Origin: Marsupella aquatica
Lineage: Eukaryota; Marchantiophyta
Assembly (NCBI GenBank): GCA_973895155.1
Contig: OZ316899.1
Span: forward strand, 11,780,001-11,844,000
DNA length: 64,000 nucleotides
Direction of reading: 5' to 3'
Position 1 is the stretch's first letter. The number at the start of each line of letters is the position of its first letter. The notes under the pieces were generated by a model, which ran no database searches, was not told the origin of the DNA, and worked only from the letters and a program-made list of their open reading frames with translations. Made by a program: the position numbers and the translations under genes. Positions 21,701 through 33,249 of this stretch are shown here, one piece after another.

Positions 21701-22522
21701 CAGACATGTATAAAATGTGTACTCTGATTGCTAAATCCATGCACTTGTATGTGTAGAGAGTACGAGGCACAAAAGGCTATTCAATCAAGCACGTCTGCCA
21801 CATTCCCATGCATGTCAGAATGGCTGAGATGCACAGTTCGAGAGCATCATGCAAGCCATCCTAATATGGATGCAGATGTCTATCTCCTGTCCAATCCTCC
21901 ATGGTTGCTGGTAAAGTCTTACAAACGGATGGCAGCATATGGCAATCACTATAGAGTGAGAGATGAAACAACTTCTTCCAGGGTAACATATGATTGCGGG
22001 CTCATTTGTGTATTTCAGCATGAGAGCCCTGATGAAAGTAGAGGAGTGTTGCAGATGGGGTATGTAGGAGAACTAAGTGATATCTGGCTTCTTGACTATG
22101 GAGCCACATCCACTCCTGTAATTTTGATGAAGGGTGAATGGGTAAGACAAGTGTGGCGTGGTAACAGGGCCAGTATGAAAAGAGACCGGGATGGCTTTCT
22201 GCTTGCCAATTTCAAGTCCAAGTTGCCCGAATGGGAGCAGCCTTTTGTGTATCCCAGTCAGGTGGAGCAGGCCTTCTTCTTGGATGTGGAAGAGAACCCA
22301 GGTTGGAGGGTAGTGTGTCATAAGCAGCCCAAAAATCGTAGGGTAGAAGGGTCAAAGCTAGAGTTCCATTTAGATAGACATAGTGCATTTGAACAACCAC
22401 GTACTGGAGACGTTGGTACTGTTCAGACAAGCACAGAGTATGTTCCTCTAACACGGGTGGATGCTTGGGAGGGTGAGGAGCCATTTGTAGAGGCTGAGCC
22501 TGACACCATGCGTATGCAATAA
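18788..22522 (+). pseudogene. CACTA TNP2-type transposase (three exons, one TAG stop)
   Basis: My gene model has exons 18788-20593, 20720-21627 and 21757-22522, with GT-AG introns of 126 and 129 bp. It reads through as 1159 residues except for TAG at 21305-21307. The N-terminus has the transposase-associated Cys motif (MRCPCTQC) and an acidic region. The Tnp2 core (Transposase_21, from about residue 380) has LDGVNPFGEKNNAYSCWPV, LNYNLPPW, LLIPGP and IDVYLAPLVEELRKLW. The intron 1 splice joins EYWR to EFDPNKHNIDVMHIEKNIC, a typical junction. DUF4218 follows (about 705-830, from MKTHDYHVMMQQVLP to LYPLERYMK) and a DUF4216-like C-terminus (about 905-1070). TNP2 catalyses CACTA excision and integration. 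The single stop may be sequencing or allelic; otherwise this copy is inactive. Confidence 0.85.
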
Positions 22523-22540
22523 TGTTTGTCATTGAATAGG

Positions 22541-25500
22541 ATGGAAGAAGATGATGATGAGATGAGTGAGTCTGAAAAGCAAGCCATGATACGTGCAGCA
22601 TATGTTGATGAGAGGCTGGCAGCTTTGGGAGCTGAGCTCAGACAGGGATTTTCCGCTTTGTAAGGGAACAATTATCATCCACAGAACCTATCCAGACTTT
22701 GCTCATTAATTGGAATGAATGTAGCTATGTTTACTAGAGTTGTTCAATGGATGTTGCTTTTGGATGGCATGCAGGCTCCCAGACAGGAGAAGTGTAGTGC
22801 AGAAAAGGGCTAGGCAAAGCATCAGTGACAGTGCAAGTGGACCTCGGCGATGCAGTGAGAGACTAGCAGTGAAGGACATTCCATCGATGGCAGATTTTGC
22901 AGATGATGGGCAAGATGTTGGGTCCGGTGAAAACCATAAGGAATTTGATGATGTAGAGTACTATCCAGAGGAGGAGCCCGATGCAGATGATGAAGAATAT
23001 GTGCAGGGCAAGCATAATGTCGTGGAGCCCAACAAAATTGTGGTAATGAAGTGTTGAAGTAGTGTATCACAGTAGTGATATGTTTGGCTCATGTGAGTGT
23101 GGCAAGTCAAAGGAAGATACTTCTTTTAGGTTTATTGTCCTTGCACATATGTTCTTGCAGGCTAAGAGAGGTGGACTTGCTGCTCGGGGTATGGGCCGTG
23201 GGCATAGTACAACAACATCTGGAGGGCGAAGCACAGTGCATTACATTGCACGTGGGTCCGGACCAATGGGGCGTGCTGGGCACATACCACCTCCACCTCC
23301 AGGTAAAACCCAACAGAGCAGTGGGTATGGAACAACAACTGTTGGTGTAGGTGGTCACACTGTTGTGTATGGAGCTGCAACACATGGTGGGCACATCCCA
23401 CCCTCCTTTGCAAGTAGAGCAACAACACATACCCACAACACAGGTACAGGTCAGGTTAGAGCAACCCCACGCAGCGAGGGGTACACTATGGTGTATGGCG
23501 CACCACCAACACACAGTGCACCCTCTCAGGGGAGAGCAGCCCCACAAGTGGATGGGTATGGGCCACCACCACCTACTGGGCACACTGTTGTGTATGTTAC
23601 GGGTCCACCACCACCACACATTACACGGGGCCAAGGTAGACCAACACAACATACTGAGCAGTATGGAGCAACAGGAGACAATTGGAGATGTGAGTAGAGA
23701 TTGCCCTTCAATTCTGGCATATATGTAAATTACTTTGGAAATATATAAAGGGTATGCTAGTGTGATGTTAAAGACCTAATTAAAGTGCTGAATTATGTGA
23801 CTGCAGATTCTGTCCATCCTGATTGGGGAGTAACTGACAAGGAGGTTTACTATGAACCTGAAGTAGAGGCAGGACAAGGGACAACTGTAGCCTATGGTTC
23901 TGAGCAATGGCCAGAGCCTGATTGGTTGGCTGGTGGGGAAGATGTACAGGTAGTTGAGCCTGCCTCTTATCCACAGAGTGTCGGCAAAGCATCTGGTAAG
24001 TTGGTCACATGGCTCGGAGATGGGCATTCTGTGAAGATGGTCACATTGCAAGTTAGATTGCAATTGGTATCCACTATTTGACATATACAAAGGTATTGAT
24101 GTTACTATTGTATGATGTCACATGGATGTGGGATGATGTAGGGGGCATTAGAAGTCCACTAAAGGGTAGTACAAAAGTTCCAGCGAATCCTAAACCTGTC
24201 ACACCAAGTAGTACCACAGAAAGCAATGCAGGACCTGATAGAACCAAGAAAGGAGTAGTGGACATTGGGAGCAACCATTGGGTGAACAGTGCATGTGCAG
24301 GGAAGAATCGTTGGTTGGCTGACTTGAAAGGTGAAATATTGCGATGGCTGGATTTGAGTGTGGTGAATTTTGTGCAGCAGCATCCAGCGGATTGGCAACA
24401 AGTTGTTGACAATGTAACCGCAAAATGGAAATATGTGGGCCATCCGGATGGAGTAGCCATGGAGTGTCTTCAGGCTCATGCGAAGACAATTCTGAAGAAT
24501 GAGAGGTGGAGATTGCACGTATTGTTTCAAGAAGGTGGAGAGGACCAAAGAATGCCTGCTCCCCCATTGACAGATCCTCTTCAATGGAGCAAGCTAGTCC
24601 ATCACTTCTTGAGTGAATCCGGCAAGAGTAAGAGTTCCCAGATGGCATATGCACGTGGCAACGTTCAGAACCTTAACTTGACAGGAAGGAAAGGGAATGC
24701 TCCGATAGTAGAGCAGCTGGTAAGAATAATCGTTGGATTGGCAGACCTAGCTTCTACAATGTATTTGAGTTTTTTTGTGTCCGAGCAAATAATGTGTGAA
24801 AATATGATGTATGCAGAAGGCACAAAATGGACAGTCCCCTACAAAAGAAGAGGTGAGAGCTGAAGCAAGAAAACAGAAGCAAAAATCTGGCCAGAGTGAT
24901 CCTTCAAACCAAGTGAGTACTCATACCAGATAGTGTTCTTTGAGGTCCACATTCCCTAGTTTGCATGAACAATGGGACCATATATTATTTACCAGGTGTA
25001 ATGGATTGACTCTGTTGGACATATGTGTTTGCAGGGAGGTGGATCATGTTCTCTTAGCAATTTATCAGATCGTGTGAAATGTATGGAGTCTCATGAGAAT
25101 GATGTGACCGTGAAATTGAGTGAAATGGCAAGTGAGTTGACTGCTTTAAAGGAAGATGTTCAGAAGCTTATTCGTGTGCAAGAAGACCAATACAAATGTA
25201 TAATGAATGCAATATGGAATGGAGGTTCTAGAGACCTGCCACATTACTCCAATTTGATGAATCCAGAGGGTAACATTGAACAGCAAATGGAGGTGGAGCC
25301 CATAGAAAGGGATGTGGAGGGTACCATGGCCCCAGCAATGGAAGGTGAGGTTTCTCATCATGTTTCCATGATTGGAGATGAGGCAAAAAATGTGTTTTGT
25401 TATATGTTTCCATGATTGGAGATAAGGCAAAAATGCTGATAGGCTGTTGACTTGCTATTTTGTTATTGCAGAGGTTACCAATGTACTGAATACCCCCAGT

Positions 25501-26022
25501 TTGGATTCATATGAAGAGTTCATAGAAGTTGCCAAAGCCGGTGAGAATGGATGCAAAACGGAAGGCCAGGTGGAGACCCAAATTCCATCACAGCCAGGTG
25601 ACATACAAGGTGTGACCACAGACGGTGGAGTAGAAGTAGAGCTTTCAGCTGCTGGGAGACCTATTCGGAAGGTGAAGAGTCGGGCCAGGGCAAGTGGTAG
25701 AGTGGCAGCGGCAAAGAAGCGTAAAGCTGATGCAGAATTGAAAACTCAGGCACATCCTGAGTATGTATTGTTCTCACCACAGCAAAATGAGTTGTGTGTA
25801 GGGTATGGAAAATTGCGCCCTGAGCAGATTACATTCCATTGCAAAGAAGTACCAACAGGGTATTCTGTAGTGTTGTTGACAAAGCTTGTGAAGCCAAAGA
25901 CCCCTTTACCAGTTCCTAATTTGAATGATGACCCGCCACAGACAATTATTGCAGATGCTCTGAACTCTTTGGTGTTGTGGCCAACAGATTACATAGGGAC
26001 ACCTGAAATGTGTGGTTTGTAG
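22541..26022 (+). CDS. TNPA-like CACTA protein (Transposase_24), eight exons, intact
   Basis: Exons are 22541-22659, 22775-23042, 23161-23689, 23807-23995, 24142-24719, 24817-24912, 25035-25344 and 25472-26022. All junctions are GT-AG and join in phase, giving exactly 880 codons with no internal stop. Residues 1-130 are acidic. Exon 3 encodes Gly/Pro/Thr-rich imperfect repeats around (H/Y)T(V/M)VYGA. Exons 5-6 match the plant Transposase_24 (Ptta/En/Spm) pattern: WKYVGHPDG, LHVLFQ, PLQWSKLVHHF and, across the splice, GQSPTKEEV. Exon 7 is a short coiled coil. Exon 8 has a basic cluster and a C-terminal module ending LVLWPTDYIG, as in TNPA relatives. TNPA proteins bind subterminal repeats and assist TNP2. 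The gene starts 18 bases after the TNP2 stop, on the same strand. Confidence 0.75.
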
Positions 26023-26299
26023 TTTTAGCCTAAACTTAGAAACAACTGCATGATTGGTGCCAAATGTTACCTAGATATTTCATAATGCAGAGTTGAATTG
26101 AGATTCACTGGATCATTCACTGGATCATCCACTGTTTGTATGAAATTATGCATGTATGTTCAATAGTTAATATGAGTTCTAAGATTCGAATAGAACTATG
26201 TTGTCTCTCATGTTTTCATGTAAGACTTGTGTACTTGTATGCTTGAGTGCTTGAATGTATGTTTGTATGCTTGAGTTGACTATTAGTCATGTTTCTAGT

Positions 26300-26913
26300 G
26301 CTATGTGCAGGCTGCAATTGCCTTAGGTCGAGTCTAAATTTTGACCAAAAGGGTCAAAGAATGCAGTCGTGAACTAGACTAATGAGTCATTTTGGGTCAT
26401 TAAGATATGACCGTGATATATTACATCGTGGTCCCCAATAAGACCAACCAGTCTAGCCCAATCTTAAGATTTTTCAGGATGATTGGTCATCTGTAGTCAT
26501 CATCTGTCACTAATGTGCCCATACACTCTAAACTTTTAAGACCAACTAGTCATAATTAGTCGCTTGTGTTCCATTATTGAACCATAGCACCAGTCATATA
26601 TGCGAAAGGAAACTCTTCCTCACTGACTGTTTGTGACTAATTCATACATCATTTTGAGTCATACAAATGACTACTTTGCAGTCATTTGTAAGACTACACC
26701 TTCTCCAAATCCCAAAATGCCCAAGTACGGATTTGGTCGTTATTAGTCACAAAATGTGTCTTAAACCCTAGTCACATAGCTGACCACTCGATTTCAGTCA
26801 CTTTAAATAAGACGCTATGTCAAAATTACGACTGGCTTGATACCCCCCAAACTTTAGTCACAAGGAGTCATGGGCAGTCATAAAACTTAGTCATAAAACA
26901 CCCCGGTTTCTAC
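26300..26913. repeat. CACTA element 1 subterminal TAGTCA/TGACT motif field
   Basis: Dozens of AGTCA(t/c) or TGACT(a/g) words occur in both orientations between about 26.3 kb and the terminus, for example around 26640, 26690, 26760, 26850 and 26870. Such short repeats near the ends are TNPA-binding regions in the En/Spm family. No gene is seen from 26023 on. Confidence 0.65.
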
Positions 26914-26918
26914 TAGTG
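26914..26918 (+). repeat. Right terminus of CACTA element 1 (TAGTG)
   Basis: The inverted terminus reads CACTAGTAGAAACCGGGG on the minus strand from 26918. It shares CACTAGTAGAAA with the left end of element 2 at 40959. The next three bases (GCC, 26919-26921) would be one half of a 3-bp target duplication. Confidence 0.75.
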
Positions 26919-26921
26919 GCC

Positions 26922-27420
26922 TAACTAGGAAGTTATGGGCGTTGCCAGTTGGTGGCGCGCCGAGACATGCGGGATAGGGTCCGGGTTGGGGACCAAAAGT
27001 TTGGTTACCATAAGCATATACAAGGGGGAACCCGGGCCGCACCCAAGGAAGGAGTTGTTTTGGACAAACAGTGGGCATCGGTTCTGGTTCCGGCTTATGG
27101 CATCGGGAGGATCTATCGCTGACCTACTTACCAATGTCTGTTGAGCCTGAGTTAGGATGCTAGACTTGGGGAGGTCTAGATCCTAAAGGGTTACTTACCG
27201 AGATGCTTGGTTGCTTGTGCAGACTATGAGGACCGTTGAGTAGCGGTCGAGTTGGAGAGCAAGTGCGGCTTTGTATGGGAGGGGTCGCTGGTAGTGCAAG
27301 GGGCACTAGGTTGCTTGCTCGAGGTATTCCGTGGAGGTGTTTGGGCACCCGGGGCACTTAGGCATGGGTGTTGGGATTGGTGAGGGTGCTGGGTGACAAG
27401 GTCCACCACTAGCAACCATG
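26922..27420. other. No gene recognised
   Basis: Moderately GC-rich sequence outside the CACTA terminus. No open frame with recognisable features and no terminal repeat was found. Confidence 0.4.
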
Positions 27421-27429
27421 AATGTGAAA

Positions 27430-28729
27430 CAACTATATAATTGTGGCTTGCTATGCTACTTCGCAGACAAAACCCCGTCGGTTGCTTCCAGCCTTCAGAG
27501 ACTGGGATATAGTAATTTGGCAACCAATGACCTTCTGTAATATCCCTTACCACTGCTACAAATGCCATAAGAAGGGGCATCTAGCCCACAGCTGTTGAGA
27601 AGGAGAAGAAGGATAGAGACTGACAAGGGTGCTGGAAATACCCGACAAAAAAGACGACGAACGACACTCAGAGGCTGATCCAAAAGAGATACAAAAGGCC
27701 CAAGAGAATGCTATGGCCTGGGCTAAATTCAAGGAGAACCAAGAGCGGCAGACAAATACGGTCAAGACAAATTCAATAGAGGAGGAAATTGCACATGTGG
27801 AGCTGCTCATTGCAGCAGATGGTAGAGAACTAGACAAAGACATTTCAGCCAACTTACCATGGCTGAACGAGGACAGTAGAGGGAGGGGTATGATAGAGCC
27901 CACTTGTGAACCCTCTAATGCCATGGTGCTGCTAGAACCGGCTAGGCTTAAGGTGAATACACGGGACATTGCACCTGGTGGTGGGCTGGCCTTGGCTCCT
28001 GGAGGTGACACAGGTTGTCATGGCTCAGTTTGAAATGCCAGTGCAGCAAGCTTTGGACCAGAATTAAGCACAAAGGCCAGAACAAACACACACGGGCTTC
28101 CAGGATTGCTCTCAAAGGGGGAGGCAAAAGGGAATTACTTGTACCATGGGGACATCAATGCCGAGATGTCAGAATATGAAGCCTATATATCAAATAACAA
28201 ACTCAAAGCACAAGCCAAGAAACAAGAATTGAGAACCCCCCCAACGAAAGATAAAGATAAGTCTAAGGGAGAAGCAAAAAAACAATGCTCACTGAATTTC
28301 TCACGAGGATCCATGTCTGATACATGTGCGGGAGAAAGATCACCTAGGACGATTGGATTGCTCAAGCCTAGAACAAGGATCCCGAGAAGTGAACAAAGAG
28401 ACCTAGCTCTAACTAAGATGAGGGACAATAACTCATTGATAGGGGGACTGTCTCAGCAGGCAGGGGGGAGGATTTTCACCGTGACAGCAAACAACAAACA
28501 GATTTACTGTTACAAGCAAAACATTTCTTGTTATGAGCAAAACTTTACTATTACAAGCAAAATAGACAATCTAAAAATGTGTCATTCCCTGAAATTGTTT
28601 TTTCCATTTATAAATAAGGGCCACAAAAACCCCGTGGCAAGGGGAAACAACCAGGCCATCAGACAGCCATCAACCAAAAAACACACACCCCTAGGAGGGC
28701 AAGCAATGAGCAACAAGAGAGCCTAAAGC
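27430..28729 (+). pseudogene. LINE ORF1-like (gag, CCHC zinc knuckle) remnant
   Basis: One frame can be followed from about 27430 to 28729 with several stops. It contains a CX2CX4HX4C zinc knuckle (CYKCHKKGHLAHSC, 27554-27595) followed immediately by TGA and soon by TAG. The open pieces 27629-28033 and 28106-28726 lie in the same frame and are Lys/Glu/Gln-rich and low in hydrophobics. This resembles the ORF1 (RNA-binding gag) of plant LINEs. It is in opposite orientation to the ORF2 remnant that begins 100 bp downstream, so the two are not one simple element copy. A retroviral-type gag remnant is the alternative. Confidence 0.45.
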
Positions 28730-30819
28730 CAAAGCACAACCAAAACCCCAGGACCTGCAAGGGGAAGTTAAAACGCAGGGGCTTTGCAGCCCAGGGACAA
28801 CAACAATAAAGGGCCATCCACACCAGACACAGTCTCATCCAGAGGAGGTCCGTACATTACGTTTATGTAGCCAGACCATTCTTTCCTGGTTAAGGATTTC
28901 TTTCACTCTTAGCAATCTAGTGTGTTGCGACCCCGGAGGCAAGCACAAACCAACAACAGTCACATGATCAGCCGCTTCTGATAAAATAAATCTAAGGTCA
29001 AATTTCCTGCAGCCGTTGGCCTGAAACATTTGTGTATTTTGCCGCAACCAAAGAGACCAGAGGATCTGATAAAATACAAATAATTTAGCCACCCTCAACT
29101 GATCTTTCCGGACAGTCAAATCTTCCATCACCAACAGCTGATCCAAGTAATCAATGAAGGTGCCAAGGAAGCAACCAGCTCCTAGGGCCCAACACATTCT
29201 AGCATGCACACACTGGGTAAAAAGGTGGGGAATTCTTTCAATGACTCCAATACACAATTTGCAGTGTCCATCACCCTTGCCAATGCAAGCGGCTCTTACC
29301 CTAGTGAACAGCCCAGATGCCAAAATACTCCATATGAATGTCTTGGCTCGGGAAGACAAGTCAAAACCCCACAGTTGTGCCTAGCTCGTGTTCCATTCTA
29401 AATCTGTTTTGGTGCAACCCCAAGTCCGGTTTAGAGTGGCATAGTCATCAACAGCAGGGCAAATGAGAATATAGGCCCTCCGGTTATAATCCTAAAAGCC
29501 TTCAGTGCAGTCGGTCGGTCCACCCAACACTAGACGCCCGGTGCCAGCTCATGATGCATGCTGCAGCCCACTATTGTCCTGATCTTCCCAAAAAATTCTC
29601 TAAAATAGTCCTTCGCTCTCACTATGCATCCTTTGATGTGTTCTAGCACTCCATCCAGATTCCGCCACTCATTCGATTCAATGTCCCACAGATTCTGAAT
29701 ACACTTAACATCCATGCAACCACACAGAATCATGACCATAGCATAATCCTGATTTGACCAGGATTGAAGGCCCTTGAAGCATCACAGGGTATCGTTAACA
29801 TTCCATCTCCCGGGCATCACATGAGAAGACAAAAAGATCAACTGCGCACAAATCTGAATCCATGCATTCCATAATCCTCTTGTGTATGGCATACCATTAA
29901 ACAAACGAGGGCAGCACAATAGCATCTTGTCTGGGAAGGAATACTTATTCTTGCAGATCAATTTGAAATTCTGCCACCCTACCAACTTCAGGTTGTCAGC
30001 AAAAAGGCAGGCCCATTCAGTATGGGGAGAGTCAAGAGCCCCAGTGAACTACTTGGAAAGAAGAGCATCTGAGTGACACCAAAAATCTTTGAAGCCAAGT
30101 CCTCCCTCCACTCCGCCTAACCATCCGATCCCATGAAACCATAGGTACTCGCTTGCCCCCCTCCGGGTTGTATCCCCACAGAAAATCTTTGTATAGTGCA
30201 ATCAGTTTCTTTGCCAAACCCTCTGAGGCCTTTAAAAACATTGAGTGGTATATGGGAATAGCCTATAGTACATGTCTGACTAACAGTACTCTTCCTGAAA
30301 AGGACAGGAGCTTGTTTGCCCATGAAGATAGTTGCACTCCAACCTTGTCCAGAACAAAACAATGCCAGTTGATCGGTCCTCAGATCCACTCCCAAAGGGG
30401 CACCCAAGTACTTATGTATCTCCCTGATTTTGCTAATCAGGCATCCAGTGTTTGTCAGCCAACGAGGGTTAGATAGAATAGCTAAGGGAATCACTACGGA
30501 TTTTCTCAGATTAAGTTTCGCTCCTGTACCTGTCTCGTAACAATTCAGCACAATTCTTGCTCTTTGAAAACTACTCTCAGTAGCAGGAATGAACATTCCT
30601 AGATCATCTGCAAAAAATCTGTAGCAGATTGTTAGTGCCTCATAAATTTTAATCCCTAGTAACTTGCTAGCCTTCAGTTCCGCATCCATAAGATCCATAA
30701 GTGGTTGAGTTGATATGACAAAAAGCAACGGTGATAACAGACATCCCTGTCTGACTCCACGATTCAGCCCAATGGTCTCAGAAAGCAGGCCATTCACCAT
30801 TGCTCTTGATTGTGACGCC

Positions 30820-33249
30820 AATGACATGGTCCTTATTCTGTAATCTGATTAAGTAGGTTGCTGTATGCAAGGAGTAGCTATTGATATTGCATAACAATTA
30901 GCAAGATGGCAAGAATAAGGGCAATCATGGCATTAAGAGTAGGGAAATAAAAGCTATGTCGCGGGTGGTTGGCGACCATATCTCTTTCAATATGTCACCA
31001 AATCCGGATCTGTAAAGAGCATTGGAAAGATCTGGTCAAGGCGAGTAAAATCGATATAAACCACTCAAGAAACGGAGGTGTATTAAGGAAGATACGACCT
31101 AATTAGTGTGACGGGTTAACTTGTGGCCGGAATTAGCGGATTCGACTTCAGTTTCGGGTTAACCCAAGCTCGGCCATGGCTTAGCTTAGGTAAGCACGGC
31201 TTCAGCTTAGCTCAAGTAAGCACGGCTTCAACTTAGCTCAGGTAAGCACGGCTTCAACTTAGCTCAGGTAAGCACGGCTTCAGCTTAGGCTTAACCCGGG
31301 TTCGGATTAGATTGATCCCGGGGTAGACTGAACTTGGGTTAGCCTAAACTTGGGCTCGGGTTAGCATAGGCAAGATTGGGTTTGGGCTTAGCTTAGCCTA
31401 GGTTAGCGGATAGTGGGTAGCGGCCTAACCCGAGACCACGGATTAGCTCTACTCGGGCTAGATAGGATAGCTAGGTTAGTCGAACTCGGGTTAGCTATGT
31501 AACTCGGGTTAGCGCAGCAGTGAGTACCCTCTCTTGGTTGCGGGGGCATAACTCTCTGTGTATTTGACCAAATTGGCTATAATTGACCTCGTTGGAAAGA
31601 GGAGCTCAAGCCGCTTCCAACGCTGCTATCCATGCAGCAAATGGTTGAATAGAGAAATCGGGAGAGGAGGCACAAGCTCTCAAAAACCATGGAGGAGGGC
31701 CAAATCCGAAGTACATAGCCAATTCGAGATAGAAATAAAGTTGCGAGTTAGGGTTCAGTAGTTAGAGATAGAGGCGGATCTGTTAGGGTTGGGGTGGGGC
31801 TCCAACAGCGTAGTATCCACCCATTTGGGCTCAGTACGAGAGTATATAGAGCAGCCCCCCGGTAGAGGCAAGGGGGGGACTTCAGTTGTGTGATCTCACG
31901 TAGACTGAGCAACAGGGAGGAGCTCTGTGCAAGGAAGGTTGGGCTTGGAAGCTGTGTGTTGGGGAGAGCTTGGTTGTGCTATTACTCACGGAGTAATCAG
32001 CCACGCTTCACAACAATAGTTGGCCAGGTTTGCAAGCTGGATTGTGGCTCTTTCTAGTAGGCAACACGACTGGGTTCTTTTTCCCCGATACAGAGCCTTG
32101 GTGATAGGTGATGTGTTGGTGATTGTAAACTGTGGGGAGGATTTCAATGTGATTTGCGGTGAGCACATTAGGAAGGCTGAGACACTGATTGAGGGGCAGC
32201 AGGAGGAGCATTTACAGTTCAGTCTGGCAAGGCTACGTGATCCATGGGGAGTCCCGGCCTTTGTCTGGTAGAGAGCACTAAGGGATTTATGGCCAGACCT
32301 GAGCTTGCAGGGCAAGTGTGAGGCCGGGCCTCATTGCAGTCTGGGATAGATTGTCGTTAGGCCTAGTACCAGCTTTGAAGTCGAGCAACTGTGCATGCGT
32401 AACTTGACGTTCTAAATTGGAGGTGTGAGATCTGTATGTGCCCCCAAGAATGAAGTGCAGTGAAGGAGGTTGAGTTCAGGATTGAGTTTGCAAGGCAAGT
32501 ACGGGATTGGTTTGAGTCCAATCTGCCGTCACAATCTGGAGTGAGTCGGGCTCAGGTTCATGATTGAGCTTGCATGGCAAGCACGGGGCTTGCAGGGCAA
32601 GCACGTCGCAATCTGGAGGAGACAGCCTTCGGGCCTATTGTTCGGATCAAGTGTTCTCAGTGAACTATTGTGCACATCTTTGAATCTAATTGAGTTTTCC
32701 TCTCAGGCCTCATTTCTCTCATGGATGTGTGTGTATGTGTGAGGCAATCTGAGTGTATGATGGGACTAGTAGCGCCACTGAGAGGTGTATCGGGTGCATT
32801 GAAGTGGGTTGGGTGAGGGCTATCACAGCTCTGATTGCTGAGAGTGGAATGACAGAGTGTGGGGCAATGGCTTAGAAGTCCCTAAGCCGGGAATCAGTCA
32901 GGAGTCATTGGTTTATGGGTACATTCCGATGGCGGAATAGAAATATATTTATGACAGTAAGCATACGTATAGACATATGCACACCATAGCGCTCCTTGTG
33001 TGTACGGGCCCGATATGAAGACCCCTTCTCACCAGAACTATCATGAGCACATGATCTGATTCCCAACTTTGGTTCTTAGGGATTGAGCTTGGGTGATGTG
33101 TGACGGAGTCTGGCTATGATAGTCTGGTGTTAAGGGCATAAACTGGTGTTTACCGGCCTTCACATCATCCCTTCATGATCCTCAGGTACAAGGAGATGGT
33201 TTCGGCACCCAATAGTGACGGTTTTGGTGTTGAGACCCATGTCAATCAC
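30820..33249. mobile_element. 2.43-kb insertion in the LINE RT, related to gag-like element 3' flanks
   Basis: Removing this block joins the LINE as ...LLMGAT|SRAMVNG..., restoring the RT frame. Imperfect direct repeats flank it: gattgtgacgcc (30808-30819) and gatgtagcgcc (33250-33260), suggesting an old target duplication of about 9-12 bp. Near its ends it reads ATGACATGG (30821) and CCATGTCAA (33238), a short imperfect inverted pair. No coding region was recognised. Its right half shares blocks with the 3' flanks of the gag-like genes ('gtcccggcctttgt' at 32250, 'gcttagaagtccc' at 32870). It could be a MULE-like non-autonomous element or a solo LTR. Confidence 0.55.
31190..31293. repeat. 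26-bp minisatellite
   Basis: About four tandem copies of a 26-bp unit containing TAAGCACGGCTTCA and TTAGCTCAG with few mismatches. They sit in a GGTTAG/TTAGCC-rich stretch inside the insertion in the LINE. Confidence 0.7.

Larger units (their letters stand above)
13290..26918 (+). mobile_element. CACTA (En/Spm) element 1, left terminus not found
   Basis: The right end is clear: the sequence finishes 'ggtttctactagtg' at 26918, i.e. an inverted CACTAGTAGAAACC terminus, preceded by dense TAGTCA/TGACT subterminal motifs. Inside are, in order, a small ORF, tandem PHD fingers, twin BRCT, an F-box-like ORF, TNP2 transposase and a TNPA-like gene, all on the plus strand. The left CACTA terminus was not found. 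By analogy with element 2, where it is about 3.3 kb of element sequence upstream of the PHD start, it would lie near 6-7.5 kb, beyond the copia insertion. The start given is only the edge of the copia LTR. Confidence 0.75.

Noticed and set aside
23107-23652. Long antisense frames rich in Trp, Cys and His opposite exon 3 of the TNPA-like gene
   Set aside because: They are shadows of the Gly/Pro/Thr/His repeat coding on the plus strand.
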